From assembly GCF_018812025.1 (NCBI RefSeq), contig NC_063044.1, forward strand, positions 41,196,743-41,260,742: a stretch of DNA of 64,000 bases. Direction: 5' to 3'. The notes below the pieces were generated by a model. It saw only the letters and a program-made list of their open reading frames with translations, searched no databases and had not been told where the DNA came from. Below, one piece after another: positions 1 through 13,376 of the stretch. Source of the DNA: Megalobrama amblycephala. Its lineage: Eukaryota; Chordata; Actinopteri; Cypriniformes; Xenocyprididae. Numbering within the stretch: the first letter of the stretch is position 1; each line of letters starts with the position of its first letter. Position numbers and translations under genes: made by a program.

Positions 1-1114
1 AGAACCAACCATCCTAACAGTCTTGCGATTTGGATGGAAAACCCATGAAAAAATATATCATACTTGAAATGTTGACTTTACTGGCTACTTGCAAATAATC
101 AAAGAAAAAAATTGGAAAATGATAACAAAAATCATGAGAGGTCAGCTGATACACACAGCATACCCATAGGGTTGTTGCTTAGGGTCTGGGACCAAAAAAA
201 GCTTGCGGCATTTGCCAGGTGGGAAACAGTTAGAGGAGCTCCATATGCTAGCTGTAGCTGTGTTCTCCAGAGACTTCAATTAGAGCCATCCCTCAGGGTG
301 TGAAAGCCACACCAATATGCTGCTGTGTTACACCAATTAAGCCCTGGTCAACCTTATCTTGTGATCATAATGCATTTTACACAGCCAAAAGTCAAGTTTA
401 AAGCCCTTTTCTGGAAGGATATGAGGAATGATGGTTTTTTTAAGAGTAATACTAATGCCAAGCTCCAAATAAACCCACTGATACAACTAGAGATGTTCGA
501 GTGCAGGTAATTAATCCTTGAGTGTAATTATATGGCTTGCTATTATGAAGGTGATCATCTAGGCTGGATTACATGAGAACTCAATTTTACAGTACTTCTT
601 GAAGAGAAGCAATTACACCCCTGGTGAAACTGTAGTAATATTACAGCGTTTCTTTAACATTAAGTTGGTCACCACTCATGTTGTGTATACTGAATGTTTC
701 TAAATGTTTCATTTATTTTCTGTTGAAAGACTTTATTACTAACAAAATCTTTGTTTAATGTGATCTCTAGATTCCTTTAAATGTTCAGAAGAAGCCACCA
801 GAGACCTTCCTGTTCTCCTTTCCCAGCAGCTACTTACAGCTTGAAGGGTCCAATTGTGCTCTTTCTTCCTAGTTTTCTAGTTAACCGTCAATTGAGTCCA
901 GGTGAATGGGACAATTGCACAATTGTACTAAGAATTTATGATCATGTTTGCATGTTGCCTTTCCCATGTGTTGTTCTGGGAACATACAGAAGCCCCAAAA
1001 CTTATTAGGACACTTTAGCCACATTTAAAAATGAATTTCACTGCATTAGCAGTGCATTTTAAACCTAACAGCTTGTTAGGTTTAAAAATGAAGACATATT
1101 TGAAACAGTTCACG

Positions 1115-1532
1115 TGATTTCAGCAGTTTAGCCGTTTGATAGGAGATCTGAATCACTAATTCGAAACAAAAGATTCATAATGCTCAGAAGCTTCATGAAG
1201 CAGTGTTTTGAAATCAGCCCATCACTAGATATTGTTGAAAAGTCATTATTATGGGTTTTTTTTGGCACACAAAAAGTATTCTTGTCGCTTTATAATAAGA
1301 TATAACCACTGAACTCACATGAACTGTTTGAAAAATGTCTTTAGTACCTTTACGGACCTTGAGAGTTTGAATGGCATTGCTCTCAATGCACGCCTCACTG
1401 AGCCATCGGATTTCATCAAAAATATCTTAATTTGTGTTCAGAAGATGAACTAAGGTCTTACGGGTGTGGAACAACATGAGGGTGAGTCATTAATGACATT
1501 ATTTTCATTTTTGGGTGAACTAACCCTTTAAA
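1115..1532 (+). repeat. FB-A foldback element, right half only
   Basis: The segment ends in the FB-A terminus (atttttgggtgaactaaccc). Inside it are the family's internal phrases 'gccatcggatttcatc' and 'aatatcttaatttgtgttc'. The same order is seen in the right arm of the complete copy at 49780-50573. The matching left arm is missing, so this is a half element or the remnant of a deleted hairpin. Confidence 0.75.
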
Positions 1533-1815
1533 TTGATCAAAGGTGACAGTAAAGAGATTTATTATATTACAAAAGATTTCTATTTTAAATAAATGCTGTT
1601 CTTTTGAACTTTCTATTCATCAAAGTATCCTGGGGGAAAATGTTAATACTAAAATATTAAGCAGCTATTTTTAACATTGATAATAATAAGAAATGTTTCT
1701 TGAGCATCAAATCACCATATTAGAATGATTTCTGAAGGATCATGTGACACTGAAGACTGGAGACATTTATTTTAAACATAAAAATCGTACTGACCCCAAA
1801 CTTTTGAATGGCACA
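1533..1815 (+). repeat. FB-C element fragment
   Basis: It contains the FB-C phrases 'gaactttctattcatcaaa', 'gaaggatcatgtgacactga' and 'gaccccaaacttttgaa'. These recur at 15.65-16.6, 20.46-20.85, 34.1-34.5, 38.7-39.2 and 45.2-46.2 kb. It directly abuts the FB-A half element. Confidence 0.7.
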
Positions 1816-2137
1816 TTTACTATATACACCTTGGGACCAATGCTGAAAAGAACAGCTGAGTGAAAAGACTTTTTTTATCATTTTTAATCAAACCTTGATA
1901 TCTGCATTTAATGCAATGACATTAAAGAGTATTTAAGTGTCCCTAGAATGTCCTCAAGTGTCCAAACACATTTTGAGGCCACTGTATTTGGAGATTTTTG
2001 TGTAAAATCTATCAAAATACTCTCTTATATTGTGTCAGACTGCAAAAGTGATTGACAAATATGTGGAAAAGTAAAGGTATCATGCATGTTTACCCCTTAC
2101 CTTTCTGTCATTATTATCTTCACCCAGCCTGTCCATA

Positions 2138-2221
2138 TAGGGTGAATTCAGGTTGATTGGAAAACTTTTCCCAAGTCATCTCAATGGCAAAAAGTGTCCC
2201 AATCACCCTGAATTCACCCTA
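2138..2221. repeat. 84-bp hairpin MITE
   Basis: The ends are inverted repeats of about 23 bp: tagggtgaattcaggttgat on the left, and its near-complement (atcaccctgaattcacccta) on the right, around a loop of about 40 bp. There is no coding capacity. The size and structure are those of a very short non-autonomous element. The family is not recognised. Confidence 0.6.
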
Positions 2222-4198
2222 CAATACAGGAGTTGAAGTTACAGTTATTTGTTTTTCAGCTTCCAGCAGCCAGAATGATGCACTTCATGGTGATAGATAA
2301 AAATCCCATGCTCAAGAACAAGTAAGAGCATTGTCTACAATTTCAAGATGCTCTCAGAGGAAGTAAACAAGCTGACATGTAGACGTGGAATTAAAACCCC
2401 TCTTCTTTCCCCCCTTCCATGTGACTGCAAGAGGCATATGACTTCCATAACTTCATCGCTCATTAACCACTGATGGCAGGACACAATTGAGTGAGTGTTT
2501 GTGGAACTTGCCCCACATATTCCAGTCTCAGTCCTCGGTCTCTGGCTGTTGGGCAGATCTTCTCCTGTTTCAGATAGCTTCGCCCTGCCTGACAACAGAC
2601 CGTGAGGAACTTCACATGAGAGTCCCGTGTAAGGAACTATGGGATACAAAGGCCAGTTATGTCCATTTAAATCCCTTAACAAGCACCGCAACAAACAAAA
2701 GACAGATTAGCATGATTTACCATGCTGCTATTATTAAATTACCTCATCTACACATGAGCCAACAATTGAGTTACTTTTATAGATGTGTACAGACAGTGGA
2801 ATAGCTATGAAAAAGCACTGGGTATTCTTTGTTCATTAATATGTTTTGTACAGAAGGCTTTGTTAGGTCAGGAACGGATCGAGTAACCTATTGTTTAGAC
2901 CAAAATTCATAGCCTATGAGTCAGAGGTATCTTTAAAAACCAATATTACCTATTAGCATTAAGCGCATGCATGAAAAACGACTTTAGGCTAGTCATAGTC
3001 CGGGCTTGACTGGAATCTCATTTAAAAAGCACTGTATTTTATATAAAATATAATTAAAATATTGATGGTGAATATTTTATAATGACGCTGATAACGATAA
3101 AACAATAAAGAGAAAACGACCAAAATCATATTGTTGTCTGTGGTTTGTGTGTAAATAAAAACTGATGCTATAATGCCACCTAGTGGTAAGCTTCATGCAA
3201 CCAATGACCATCAGTCCGTTGTCGTATTAAGGCCTGTGATTCCTCCACTGCTCTAGTTTCATTCAGCTCATACATTCACATAAAGGCAACAAGCTCTATT
3301 AATGAACTTGATGTCATTTCTGTGTAATGCTGAGAATGAGAGCGAGGATAAGCATTAGACCTAGAGAAAGGACACACACCATTTATGAGGAGACTTTTAA
3401 GGACAAAGGGTGGGGGAGCTAGATTTCCTTTTTGGCCTAGAAAAGAAAACACAAGCTTTGCCAGCTTCAGAATTCTCATCATTCCCTGGATATTAACACA
3501 TTCATTTTAGGCTAAAAAAAAAAAATGCACACCAGACCAGCTATGGTCATATTCGAAGCTCCACCGTGATCCATTCATCTTGTTCTGTATGCATGCTGGA
3601 TCACTGCAATAACTCTTTAATGTTATATAGAAGTTCACTTAGACATAAACTGTGTATTAAAGCTAAATATGTTCCTTTTTCTAGGACTCACAACGTAATG
3701 AACGTGTTCAGGACAAGTATATTAAGTTATATTTAAAAATAAAGTCAGAGGTTCAGAACAACATTCAAAGGCTATATGACTTTTCCAGTTGTTTGTGATT
3801 CACTAAATAATTTTTTTAAGTCACAATTTGGACCTAATAAAGAGCTTGGCAAAACTAAAAATGTATATTCATTATGAAATGCACATAAAGATTTTATTAA
3901 TTTACGAGACTTTTCCAGGTTTAGAAATCATAGTCTACTTACCACTTCATTTATGCAGTTTTTTCAAGAAATCCAGGTTCTTCAAAGAAAAAAACAACTG
4001 TTGTTGAGCAGTTGAATTAAAATAAGAAATATCCAGAAATATATACCGCTTTTTGTTTTGTCTAATGATTGTTTTGTCAATTTTAAATCATCTTAAGCCC
4101 CCTTTGGTAGTTTGCTGAGGCCCCCTAGTGGGCCCCAGTCCCCTGGTTGATAACCACTGATTTAAGTGTTATCTCTATAAAAAAAAATAATATATAAA

Positions 4199-5025
4199 TA
4201 AAGGATTAGTTCACTTTCAAATTAAAATTTCCTGATAATTTACTCTGCCCCATGTCATCCAAGATGTTCATGTCTTTCTTTCTTCAGTCGAAAAGAAATT
4301 AAAGTTTTTGATGAAAACATTCCAGGATTTTTCTCCATATAGTGGACTTCAATGAAGCCCAAATGGTTGAAGGTCAAAATTACAGTTTACAGCGATCCCA
4401 GATGAGGAATAAGGGTCTTATCTAGAGAAACCATTGCTCATTTTCTAAAATAAATTAAAAATTATATACGTTTGAACCATAAATGCTCATCTTTAACTAG
4501 CTCTCTTCTTCTTCTCTATTTGAATTCCAGCAGTGTAGACACTGCTAAGTGTATTACTGCCCTCCACAGGTCAAAGTTTAAACTAAATTATCATATACAA
4601 TATGCTAGTGCGACTATATAACAATTAGTTCAAACTTTGACCTGTGGAGGGCAGTAATACACTTAGCAGCGTCTACACTGCTGGAATTCAAATAGAGAAG
4701 AAGAAGAGAGATAGTTCAAGATGAGCATTTATGTTTAAAACGTATATAATTTTTTTTTTTTTTTTTTTTTTTTAGAAAATGAGCGATGGTTTCTCTAGAT
4801 AAGACCTTTATTTCTCGTCTGGGATCGCTGTAAACTTTCATTTTGACCTTCAATCATTTGGTCTCCATTGAAGTCCACTATAAGGAGAAAAATCCTGGAA
4901 TGTTTTCATCAAAAACCTTAATTTCTTTTCAACTGGAGAAAGAAAGACATGAACATCTTGGATGACATGGGGGTGAGTAAATTTTTCAGGAAATTTTAAT
5001 TTGAAAGTGAACTAATCCTTTAATA
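4199..5025. repeat. FB-B foldback element, copy 1
   Basis: Two arms of roughly 370-400 bp are near-perfect reverse complements around a loop of about 45 bp. Termini are aaggattagttcactttcaa on the left and its complement (ttgaaagtgaactaatcctt) on the right. Each arm holds the phrases 'catgtctttctttcttcag' and 'tagtggacttcaatg'. A more internal module carries 'ctgccctccacaggtcaaag'. As RNA this would fold into a hairpin of about 0.8 kb. Confidence 0.85.
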
Positions 5026-6575
5026 TAACATTTTTTTCATTCATTCATTCATTCATTCAGGAAATACAATATCGACCAGGGCTAGTTGCAACATGTTGAT
5101 ATTTTAATAATTTATTATAATTTCATTTTCCATAAACAATGGTTCGATTTTTTTTTCATGTTACATTTCCTTTTTTGATGTGTCATGAGTTTTGTTTTAT
5201 TTTATGTTGTTTTGATGTTGAATTTTGCTTTTTAAAAAAAGCCATATGTAAGAATTTCCATGTATTAATCGCTTTTTTATTGCCAATGTGTGAACAGCTT
5301 GTAACAAAACTTAAATACGAGACCTTCCTCGACTTCCTAGGTTGTCTATGAAAGCCTGTAGACTGATTTTTATGTGGACTCGGGACGTTTTTGCCGGGAA
5401 AATCGCGTGTGTGCACGAGTGCGAGCACTGGGGGGCAGACCGAGCATTCAGTCACCATTTTAATCAAATTTGAGCTTTTCTATAGTAGGCTAGTAGCCTA
5501 AACCTTCATACTCACACTCCGTCTAACTCCATAGGCCTATATTGTAATATTTAAGTGATTTTTACTATGACTGCTACGGTGAGTAACGTGCACGTAACCA
5601 GATACTGCGATGCTGAGTTTCTCTTTCCGTGCTCACAGTCTGCTTTAAAACAGACTTCTGCGGTCATCCGCCAAAAAAAAAAAAAAGAAAATTCATCACG
5701 TAACAACTTCTTACTCAAATGAGATTGGAGAGACGAGTTTTATTGGGTTTATTAATTTATGTACAAAATAATTCAAAATGAATAGCCTGCATTATAAGCA
5801 TATTTACTTTTGAGTTGAAAATATAATTTATTTGTAGCATCTTTCAGTCGCTAGTACTATATAGTAGCCTCTGCAGGCGACGCCCAAGCACACACAAACA
5901 CACAAAATCTTCTCAGCATTTCTCCTCTTCTCTAGCTTGCTTCCCAATCCAGTTGTCAAATAAACCTGGCATTGTATTGCAAATATTGTTGGCTCCTTGA
6001 CGTCTTGTTCTTTAAAGACGCTTTGAATAAAAGTGTCTGCAAAATGCATGTAAAAGTGAATGTCAAATTCAATTGCATTGCCCCAGATGCAATCAACTGC
6101 TTCTGTCTGTAAAGGTGTGAACCAAAGGGTCCATAAAATCAGAACATCAAAGGGACAGTGTTTCTCAGGAAGTGCCAAACCTGTATGTCTTGTGTATTGA
6201 AGCTGTTTTGTGTATTGTGGTGTCTGTATGAGGAAGTCCTAACTATTGTTTGTGACACATTTGTCTAAACTGACTTTAACAAACATATCCTGAGAAATAC
6301 TGGGCAACTAGCTTGACAAGCCCCTGTCACCTCTACAGACCAAAATGGTGAAGTGCCATTCAGAAAACACTCATGTCATGACTGTAATTTGGCTATATCT
6401 AAAGGATGAGCAAAATTGTGATTATTTTGCAAATATTTTAATTCATTCACTTATGAAAGTCAACTATGTAAATATAAAATACATAAGAAAGTGGAAATCC
6501 TTTAAACAATATAAATTCAAACTAAACATACAATACAAGCTCTACAAGATTTGATTACCAAATTTTGTCCTGACA

Positions 6576-6724
6576 TTAGTAAATGTTGCAGGTAGGATGA
6601 ACACATCCACAGAGGAAATCCGGCCACAGAGCGTACTTTTGGATGAACGGTGCCTTTCTGAGGCATCTGGCTGCTTCCCTGTCACATCGGCAGAGGATTT
6701 TCGCACATCTGTCATTAAGCGCGT
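6576..6724 (-). CDS. pla2g10: pla2g10 exon 4 (C-terminal helix, stop)
   Basis: After acceptor cttcaacgcag the exon encodes the second long helix with KILCRCDREAARC, then KYALWPDFLCG and a short C-terminal tail ending in NIY and a stop. Group X enzymes end in a comparable Cys-containing extension. An open frame in another register covers the same bases and is a shadow. Confidence 0.93.
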
Positions 6725-9700
6725 CTGCGTTGAAGACACATAAATGTAAATTGTTGGCTGTGTAAAATGAGTAGTTTACATATAGAGTGAAGGAAACCAT
6801 ATTTTAACCATATATTAAAACCATCACTTTATGGCTCTTAAACAATATACTATAAATCTCATGAGTATTGCACATTATAGTGTTTACTACAAGGACAAGA
6901 TATTAAAATATCCTGTGGTTTGGTTAAGAACAGCCTGTCTGTTATAATACACACCCTGTATTACTACTACTTCCTCCAGCTGAAGGAAAATATCAAACAA
7001 AACACATTTTTTCCACCCAGTTTCCTCTTTACTGACTTGTTCTGTTTCTCGTTTAGATCTCAGGCTATTATAAAGTAAAAAGTGATTCCAAAAGAGTGTA
7101 AATACACTCTAAAAATAATGCTGGCTCAAAAAAAAATAACGCAACACTTTGCATCATTTTGAGTTATGACAACTTTGAGTGAATTTACGTTCCACCAACA
7201 AGCTACATTGAGTTAGAGGAACTTAATAATTTGTAGTGTAAACACAAATTTTTAAGTTGATTATTCAAAAAAATTAAGTCACTCCAACTACCTGATTTGT
7301 AGCCCTGGAACCAATAATCTTATCTATTTCAGTTCAAATAAACAGCTATCATAGCACATGCCAACACATCTTATTTAGCATTAATATTTAATAAGATATG
7401 ACTTGTCACTGGCATTAGCGCAGTCACTGCTTATAATAGTAACCAAAACCACAAAAACTTCAACATTACAGAAACCTTATCCAGTCCAATGCAAAGCATG
7501 TTGGGAGCTAGAAATCCACTGCCTAATATACAAACTTATCAAGACAATATAATTACGTTACTACAACTTAAAGGATTAGTTTACTTCAGAATCCAGTTTT
7601 CCTGATAATTTACTCACCCCCATGACATCCAAGATGTCCATGTCTGTCTTTCTTCAGTCGAAAAGAAATTAAGGTTTCTGATGAAAACATTCCAGGATTT
7701 TTCTCCTTATAGTGGACTTCAATGGACTCCAAACGGTTGAAGGTTTAAATTGCAGTTTAAATACAGCTTCAAAGGGCTCTACATGATTCCCGACGAGGAA
7801 TAAGGGTCTTGACTAGTGAAACAATTGATCATTTTCTAATAAAATTAAAATTTATACACTTTTTAACCACAAATGCTCATCTTGCACTGTGATGCGTCAC
7901 ACATTATGTAATCATGTTGGAAAGGTGACGAAGGCAGAAGTACCGGGCAAAAAAAATTCCATCTCATTTTCTCCTCCAACTTCAAAATCATCCGACATTG
8001 TTGTTTTACCTTTTTTTGTAAAGCCCATTTGACTTAGTCTTTACACGTTCACTTTGTAAACACCTGCTCGGTACTTCAGCCTACGTCATGCGTGACCTTT
8101 CCAACATGATTACGTAATGTGTGGAGCATCGCAGAGCAAGTGCAAGACGAGCATTTGTGGTTAAAAAATATATAATCTTTATTTTTTTTAGAAAATGACC
8201 AATCAGTGTGCTAGATAAGACACTTATTCCTCATCTGGGATTGTGAAGCTGCGTTTAAATTGCAATTTGGACCTTCAATCCATTGGTAACCATTGAAGTC
8301 CACCATATGGAGAAAAATCCTGGATTGTTTAATTACTTTTCGACTGAAGAAAGAAAGACATAAACATCTTGAATGACATGGGGGTGAGTAAATTATCAGG
8401 AAATTTTAATTCTGAAGTGAACTAATCCTTTAATTTTCAAAAAAAAACTGAGTTTAAATTACAAACGATGTTAAGTTGATGTAATGATCAAGATTATTAT
8501 GTCAACATAACTCAACAAAATAATGTTTGCAACTTAAATGGTGTAATTAAAACAATAATTTTTAACTTACAACCATGCATTTAAGCTGTGGTAGCAGGTC
8601 CCCTGAATTACTTTTTAAAGTGTATGCTGTTTAAGAAAAGCCACATCATACCACAGTCAGCCTGATTGTCGTCGCATGTCCACTGGTACCCGTCCGTTTT
8701 TGTTTGACAGCCTGCGAATTCTGCATCCCCATAACAGCAGTCATGCTTGTGACAACACCTAGAGAAGAACACATGCCTTTGAGATCATCTTTAATGAAAC
8801 GGCACAGAGGACCGAGCCCAGTTCTGTCTGGTTTTGAATTGTTTCTTCATTATGTAACATATAATTCATGTAGACTTGCAGAAATACAATATGATCTCAT
8901 ACACGGAGGGCCGCTGCGTATGTCGGCCAGAAAAACTGCTGACTCTGTAAGATTAGAATGAGCAATTCAACTGTGGAATGTGGTGCAATAATATCAGCAG
9001 GTTTGTTTATTCTTTTTCATCTCACTGTCTGCTTCCGAAGAGCTCTTTCACACGGAACCAGCGGTCTCTGTATCCTAAACTGAGGTTAAGGGAAACGGTT
9101 ATTTTGTGTGTGGGAGAACTGGGAGTATTCCTTTTCCAGATGCCTGAGGGAATGCAACAGAAATGGACACACTGTGGCCAAGATGAATGGAAAAGAATGG
9201 GCAAATCGAACCACTGCAAAGAGAAGTGCTTGCAATCACAGCTTGTTTGTTGCTGGCATTACACAGAACAGCAATGATATTTGTAACAAGGTGTCTTACC
9301 AGTCCGCTCTGTCTCTGGGCCACCCTTGACCACCAAGACCGCAGTAACATCCGTACATCACATAAGATATAGCTGTTCGTCCCGTGCTACACTTGATAAC
9401 CCCAGCTAGTTCCAGCAGACCCCTTTTACTCCTTGAAGACCTCTGTGGCTGCAGGGAAGCCATACTGACTAAAAAGAGTAAGACGGTGAATTTAGCCTGG
9501 CAGGTATTCATTATAATGTAACCAATTTTCTAGATCCCCTCATGTGTTTTACATTTATTCATTTAGCAACTTTTTCGCAACACTTTTACATTCCCACATG
9601 AAAAAACACTATAGTAATTTATAGTAAATACTATAGTGTTTTTGAACCATACTATAGTAAAGTACTTCAATTAATTTGTTGTGGTAATTCTATAGTGGTT

Positions 9701-12700
9701 GTGGTAATATAACACCTATAGTAATATAAACAAATTACTTTACCCAAAACTGTACTTAGTTTTCTACAACTATAGGGTATATTACACTACAATGAATACA
9801 CTACAGTTTACTGTAGTATAAGCTAAAGTATACTACAGTATTTATTAGTTTATTCAGTTCACTACAGTTAATACTACAGTATGCTGTAGCATTCATTAAC
9901 AAAGTGTTGTAAATACTACAATATATACAGTATGCTACAATTTACCATAGTATGGTTCAAAAACACTATAGTATTTACTATAAATTACTATAGTATTTTT
10001 ATTATGCTGTATCCTTTTATCATATATTACCATATTCTCACATATAATGCTATGTTGTTATCAATGTTGGGTAAGTTACTAATTAAGTAATTAATTACTA
10101 GTTGCTAATTACATCTTCAATAGTGTCTCCAAAAAGTATTATTACTAATTGCTTTCTAAGTCCTATATGAACCTCAACGAGTTAATAAATAATGAAACGA
10201 TAGACATGAAATGGCTCTTTTAATTATTTCAAATAAATAATATAAAACTACATAAATTATTCTGGTAACACTTAGATTAGATTCTCACTATTAACTACAA
10301 CTTTAAATTCATAATTTACTGCTTATTAATACTTAGTAAAGTTGTTGTTAAGTTTAAGTATTGGGTAGGATTAAGGATGTATAATATGGTCATGCAGAAT
10401 AATGCTTTTTAAGAACTAATAAACAGCCAATATTAATATACATGCTAATAACCAACCAGTTAATAGTGAGAATTGGATACTAAAGTGTTACCATTATTCT
10501 TATTAAATCACCAAAGTATATAAAGTGAGAAGGATACATAAAAACATGCATTTTAACATTAGACTTTAAATTTTGATGTTAAATCTACTATTGTATTATA
10601 TATAATTGTTCTACAGTCTATATACAGTATTTAGTTCAGTTACATCAGAAGTATGTACTAACTTTACATTTTCAAGGGAAAAGTAATTAAATTACAGTAA
10701 CTAATTACCGTAACGGATTACGTGTAATCTGGATTACGTAATCAGATTACAAAAATCAAGTACTTGTGGTGGATCCGAAATGGTCAATATTCATATTCAT
10801 GCATTTTTATTAATATTTATGTTAATCATTTATGGCTTATGATTTATCAGTTTCACTTTTGATTTCCTATATTCATGTACTTCTACTTTATATATATATT
10901 AATTTTTATCATATTTTCAAGTATTTACTTGTTATTGTACCCTTATGGTTATTCTTATTTTATATTTAAGAGTATGCTTGTTATGCTCAATTGTTCTTCA
11001 AGTATTCCAGTGTGACAGGTCATGCTGACACGTTTGTGGTTAGACATTGGACGCCTGCCAAGTACTGCAGAAGTGATGTTTTCCAGAATGAATGTTTGCT
11101 GACATTTAATAGTGCAAGATTTGCAAAATTCCCTAAGGGTTAAAACAACTATTTTTGACACTGGAACAGTGGATGACATAATGGGTGAAATTAACCTTTT
11201 TCATTTTAACAAAAACATCAGTTTGTGTGGGTTGGGAATTTCCCTGTATGCTTATGGTATAATATGGACTGAGTTGTTGATAATAGAGCTTTTTTCCCTC
11301 CTTGATCTCCTTGGCTTCTACTTCTTGTCTCTTATCTGCAAATGTCTTAATTATTGCTCTTTTTGATCTTCATCTATTAGATACAATACTCTGGATTTTA
11401 CAATACCCTAAATTGTATTATTAACTATTGACTGCTTCTTTATGGTTATTTCACCTTTTGGTTTTATTAAGTATTTTCATTATCGATTAAAGTTTGCGTG
11501 TGAGGCTAAATTTAATTGTAATGAATAAATAATTTCTCATCAACATTATCTACTGCCTGGATCTCATTTTCACAAGTTTTTGCATCAACTTGTAATTAGA
11601 GTAAACTACTTTTTAAAATACTCATAATCAGACTACAGTTACTTTTTTTATGAATTACATGATTACATATTATTTACACAATGACAGTAAGTTGTTCTTT
11701 ACGGAAGAGGATTAGGGCCAAGCAATAATAAAAAAATAAAACCATCTCGAGATTAAAGTCATTAAATTTCGAGAAAAAAGTCGAGATAAAATGTTGAGAA
11801 TAAACTTGTTAAATTACGAGAAAAAAGTCGTTAAATTACGAGAACAAATTCATTAAATTATGAGAAAAATGTCATTAAATTTCGAGAAAAAAGTTGAGAT
11901 AAAATGTTGAGAATAAAGTCATTAAATTATGAGAAAAAAGTCGTTAAATTACGAGAAGAAATTCGTTAAATTACGAATTTGTTCTCATAATTTAACAACT
12001 TTTTTCTCATAATTTAATGACTTTATTGTCATAAATTAATGAGTTTATTCTCAACATTTTATCTCGACTTTTTTCTCGAAATTTAACGAGTTTTTTCTCT
12101 AAATTTAACAACTTTAATCTCGAGATGGTTTTATTTTTTTATTATTGCTTGGCCCTAATCCTCTTCCATAGTTCTTAATTCATTAATTCTCCCAATTTTT
12201 CATTTTTTAACGTTTATATTTTTTTTCATAATAAATCTGCAGCTTATATATGTTTGTGATTCTTCGAGTTTTTCTGGTGATGAGTGCGAGGGGTGAGGAA
12301 TTGTGCAGAGAAATCAGCAACAACAAGATTATTTGTTTTTGTAATGTTGCTGTTTTCTAAATGTACTTAATTTTAAGTAAATATATTTTAAAATCATAAG
12401 ATGTGATTTTGTTTTTGTTTTCAGTGTTACTTTCAGCAAACACTGTTGTTAGTATTTTGAACTGTCCATACATTGCACTTTAAAAAGAATCTGTGAGGCT
12501 CTTGTTCGTGAATAGAATATATTTCTTGGAATATATTTTTTCTTTGTATCTGTCAAAATAGTACAAGTTTATCCTACAATATATGTGACATCAAATAAAG
12601 GTTAGCACAAAAGTAATCTAAATGTAATCCAAAAGCAGTCAGATTACATTACCAAAAATGTGTAATCTAAGAGATTATATTACTGATTACAAATTTTGTC

Positions 12701-13305
12701 ATGTAATTTGTAATCAGTAATTGATTACAATTCATAAATAATCTACCCAGCTCTGCTAATTACTTAGTAACTAGTTACACCCAACACTGGTTGTTATGAT
12801 ACCATTTCCAAAATATTTTATACTGATGGTAATTTATTGTAAACAAGTCTCACTGTAAAACTTTAAATGCATGCACTGCTATTGTCCAAAGTTTCCCAAG
12901 GAAAGAATAGGGCCATTTTTCACCAACGTAGTGTCAGATTCCACCAATTAAGTGTTAGATTCCAGTTGTGTGGGATTTCTTAAGAGTCAAAATGACCAGT
13001 GTTTCGCTCTTTGTCAAAGAATATTTTTTATAAGATCTGCTTAAACAACTTTGGTAGTTTAATTAACATTAAGATTTTTATTTTACTTAGTTTTGCACAC
13101 TCTGCATAAATACATAAGTAAATATTAAACTTATTCATACTTTGTATCTTCAAAGACATTTTACAGTTATTTCCCCTAATTTCAAAACCTACTTTGAGTA
13201 GCTAAATGCATGTTAAAAATAATAAAAAAAATAATTTCATTTAATAAATGCATTTGCTCAGTCATTTTATTTTTAATAATATGTAAAAATAAAAAAGTAT
13301 CTAGG

Positions 13306-13376
<71 letters not shown>

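Larger units (their letters stand above)
1..6575. other. Intergenic DNA downstream of pla2g10
   Basis: No coding exon is recognised on either strand. Open frames here are short, match no family I know, and lack good splice context. The identifiable content is repeats: a right-half FB-A fragment, an FB-C fragment, a short hairpin MITE, a full FB-B foldback and a CATT tract near 5037-5060. The stretches 1-1110, 2225-4198 and 5060-6575 show nothing I can name. Distal 3'UTR of pla2g10 may occupy the last few hundred bases below 6576, but I cannot place its end. Confidence 0.6.
10062..12789. mobile_element. 2.7-kb hAT-like non-autonomous element
   Basis: The ends are caatgttgggt and acccaacactg, matching the CAGTGTTGGGT style of hAT termini. 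They are flanked by a perfect 8-bp direct repeat, gttgttat, at 10054-10061 and 12790-12797. An 8-bp target-site duplication is the hAT hallmark. Subterminal sequence is rich in 'taattac/gtaatta' words in both orientations. No transposase frame is present; the longest open frames are under 90 codons and unrecognisable. Two smaller foldbacks (10262-10492 and 11704-12168) lie inside it. Confidence 0.85.

Noticed and set aside
2335..2804. Overlapping open frames of 119 and 105 codons on opposite strands
   Set aside because: Neither resembles a known protein. No supporting splice sites or codon pattern were seen, and the two compete for the same bases.
5572..5590. ATG followed after 12 bases by a consensus donor (acg|gtgagt)
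   Set aside because: It looks like a tiny first coding exon, but there is no signal sequence, no matching downstream exon on the plus strand and no gene to attach it to.
5828..6178. 116-codon minus-strand open frame near the pla2g10 end
   Set aside because: The translation has no family resemblance. Part of it is CA-rich simple sequence. It is more likely 3' flanking or UTR DNA.
10955..11366. Open frames inside the 2.7-kb hAT-like element
   Set aside because: They are under 90 codons and have no transposase motif, so the element is treated as non-autonomous.
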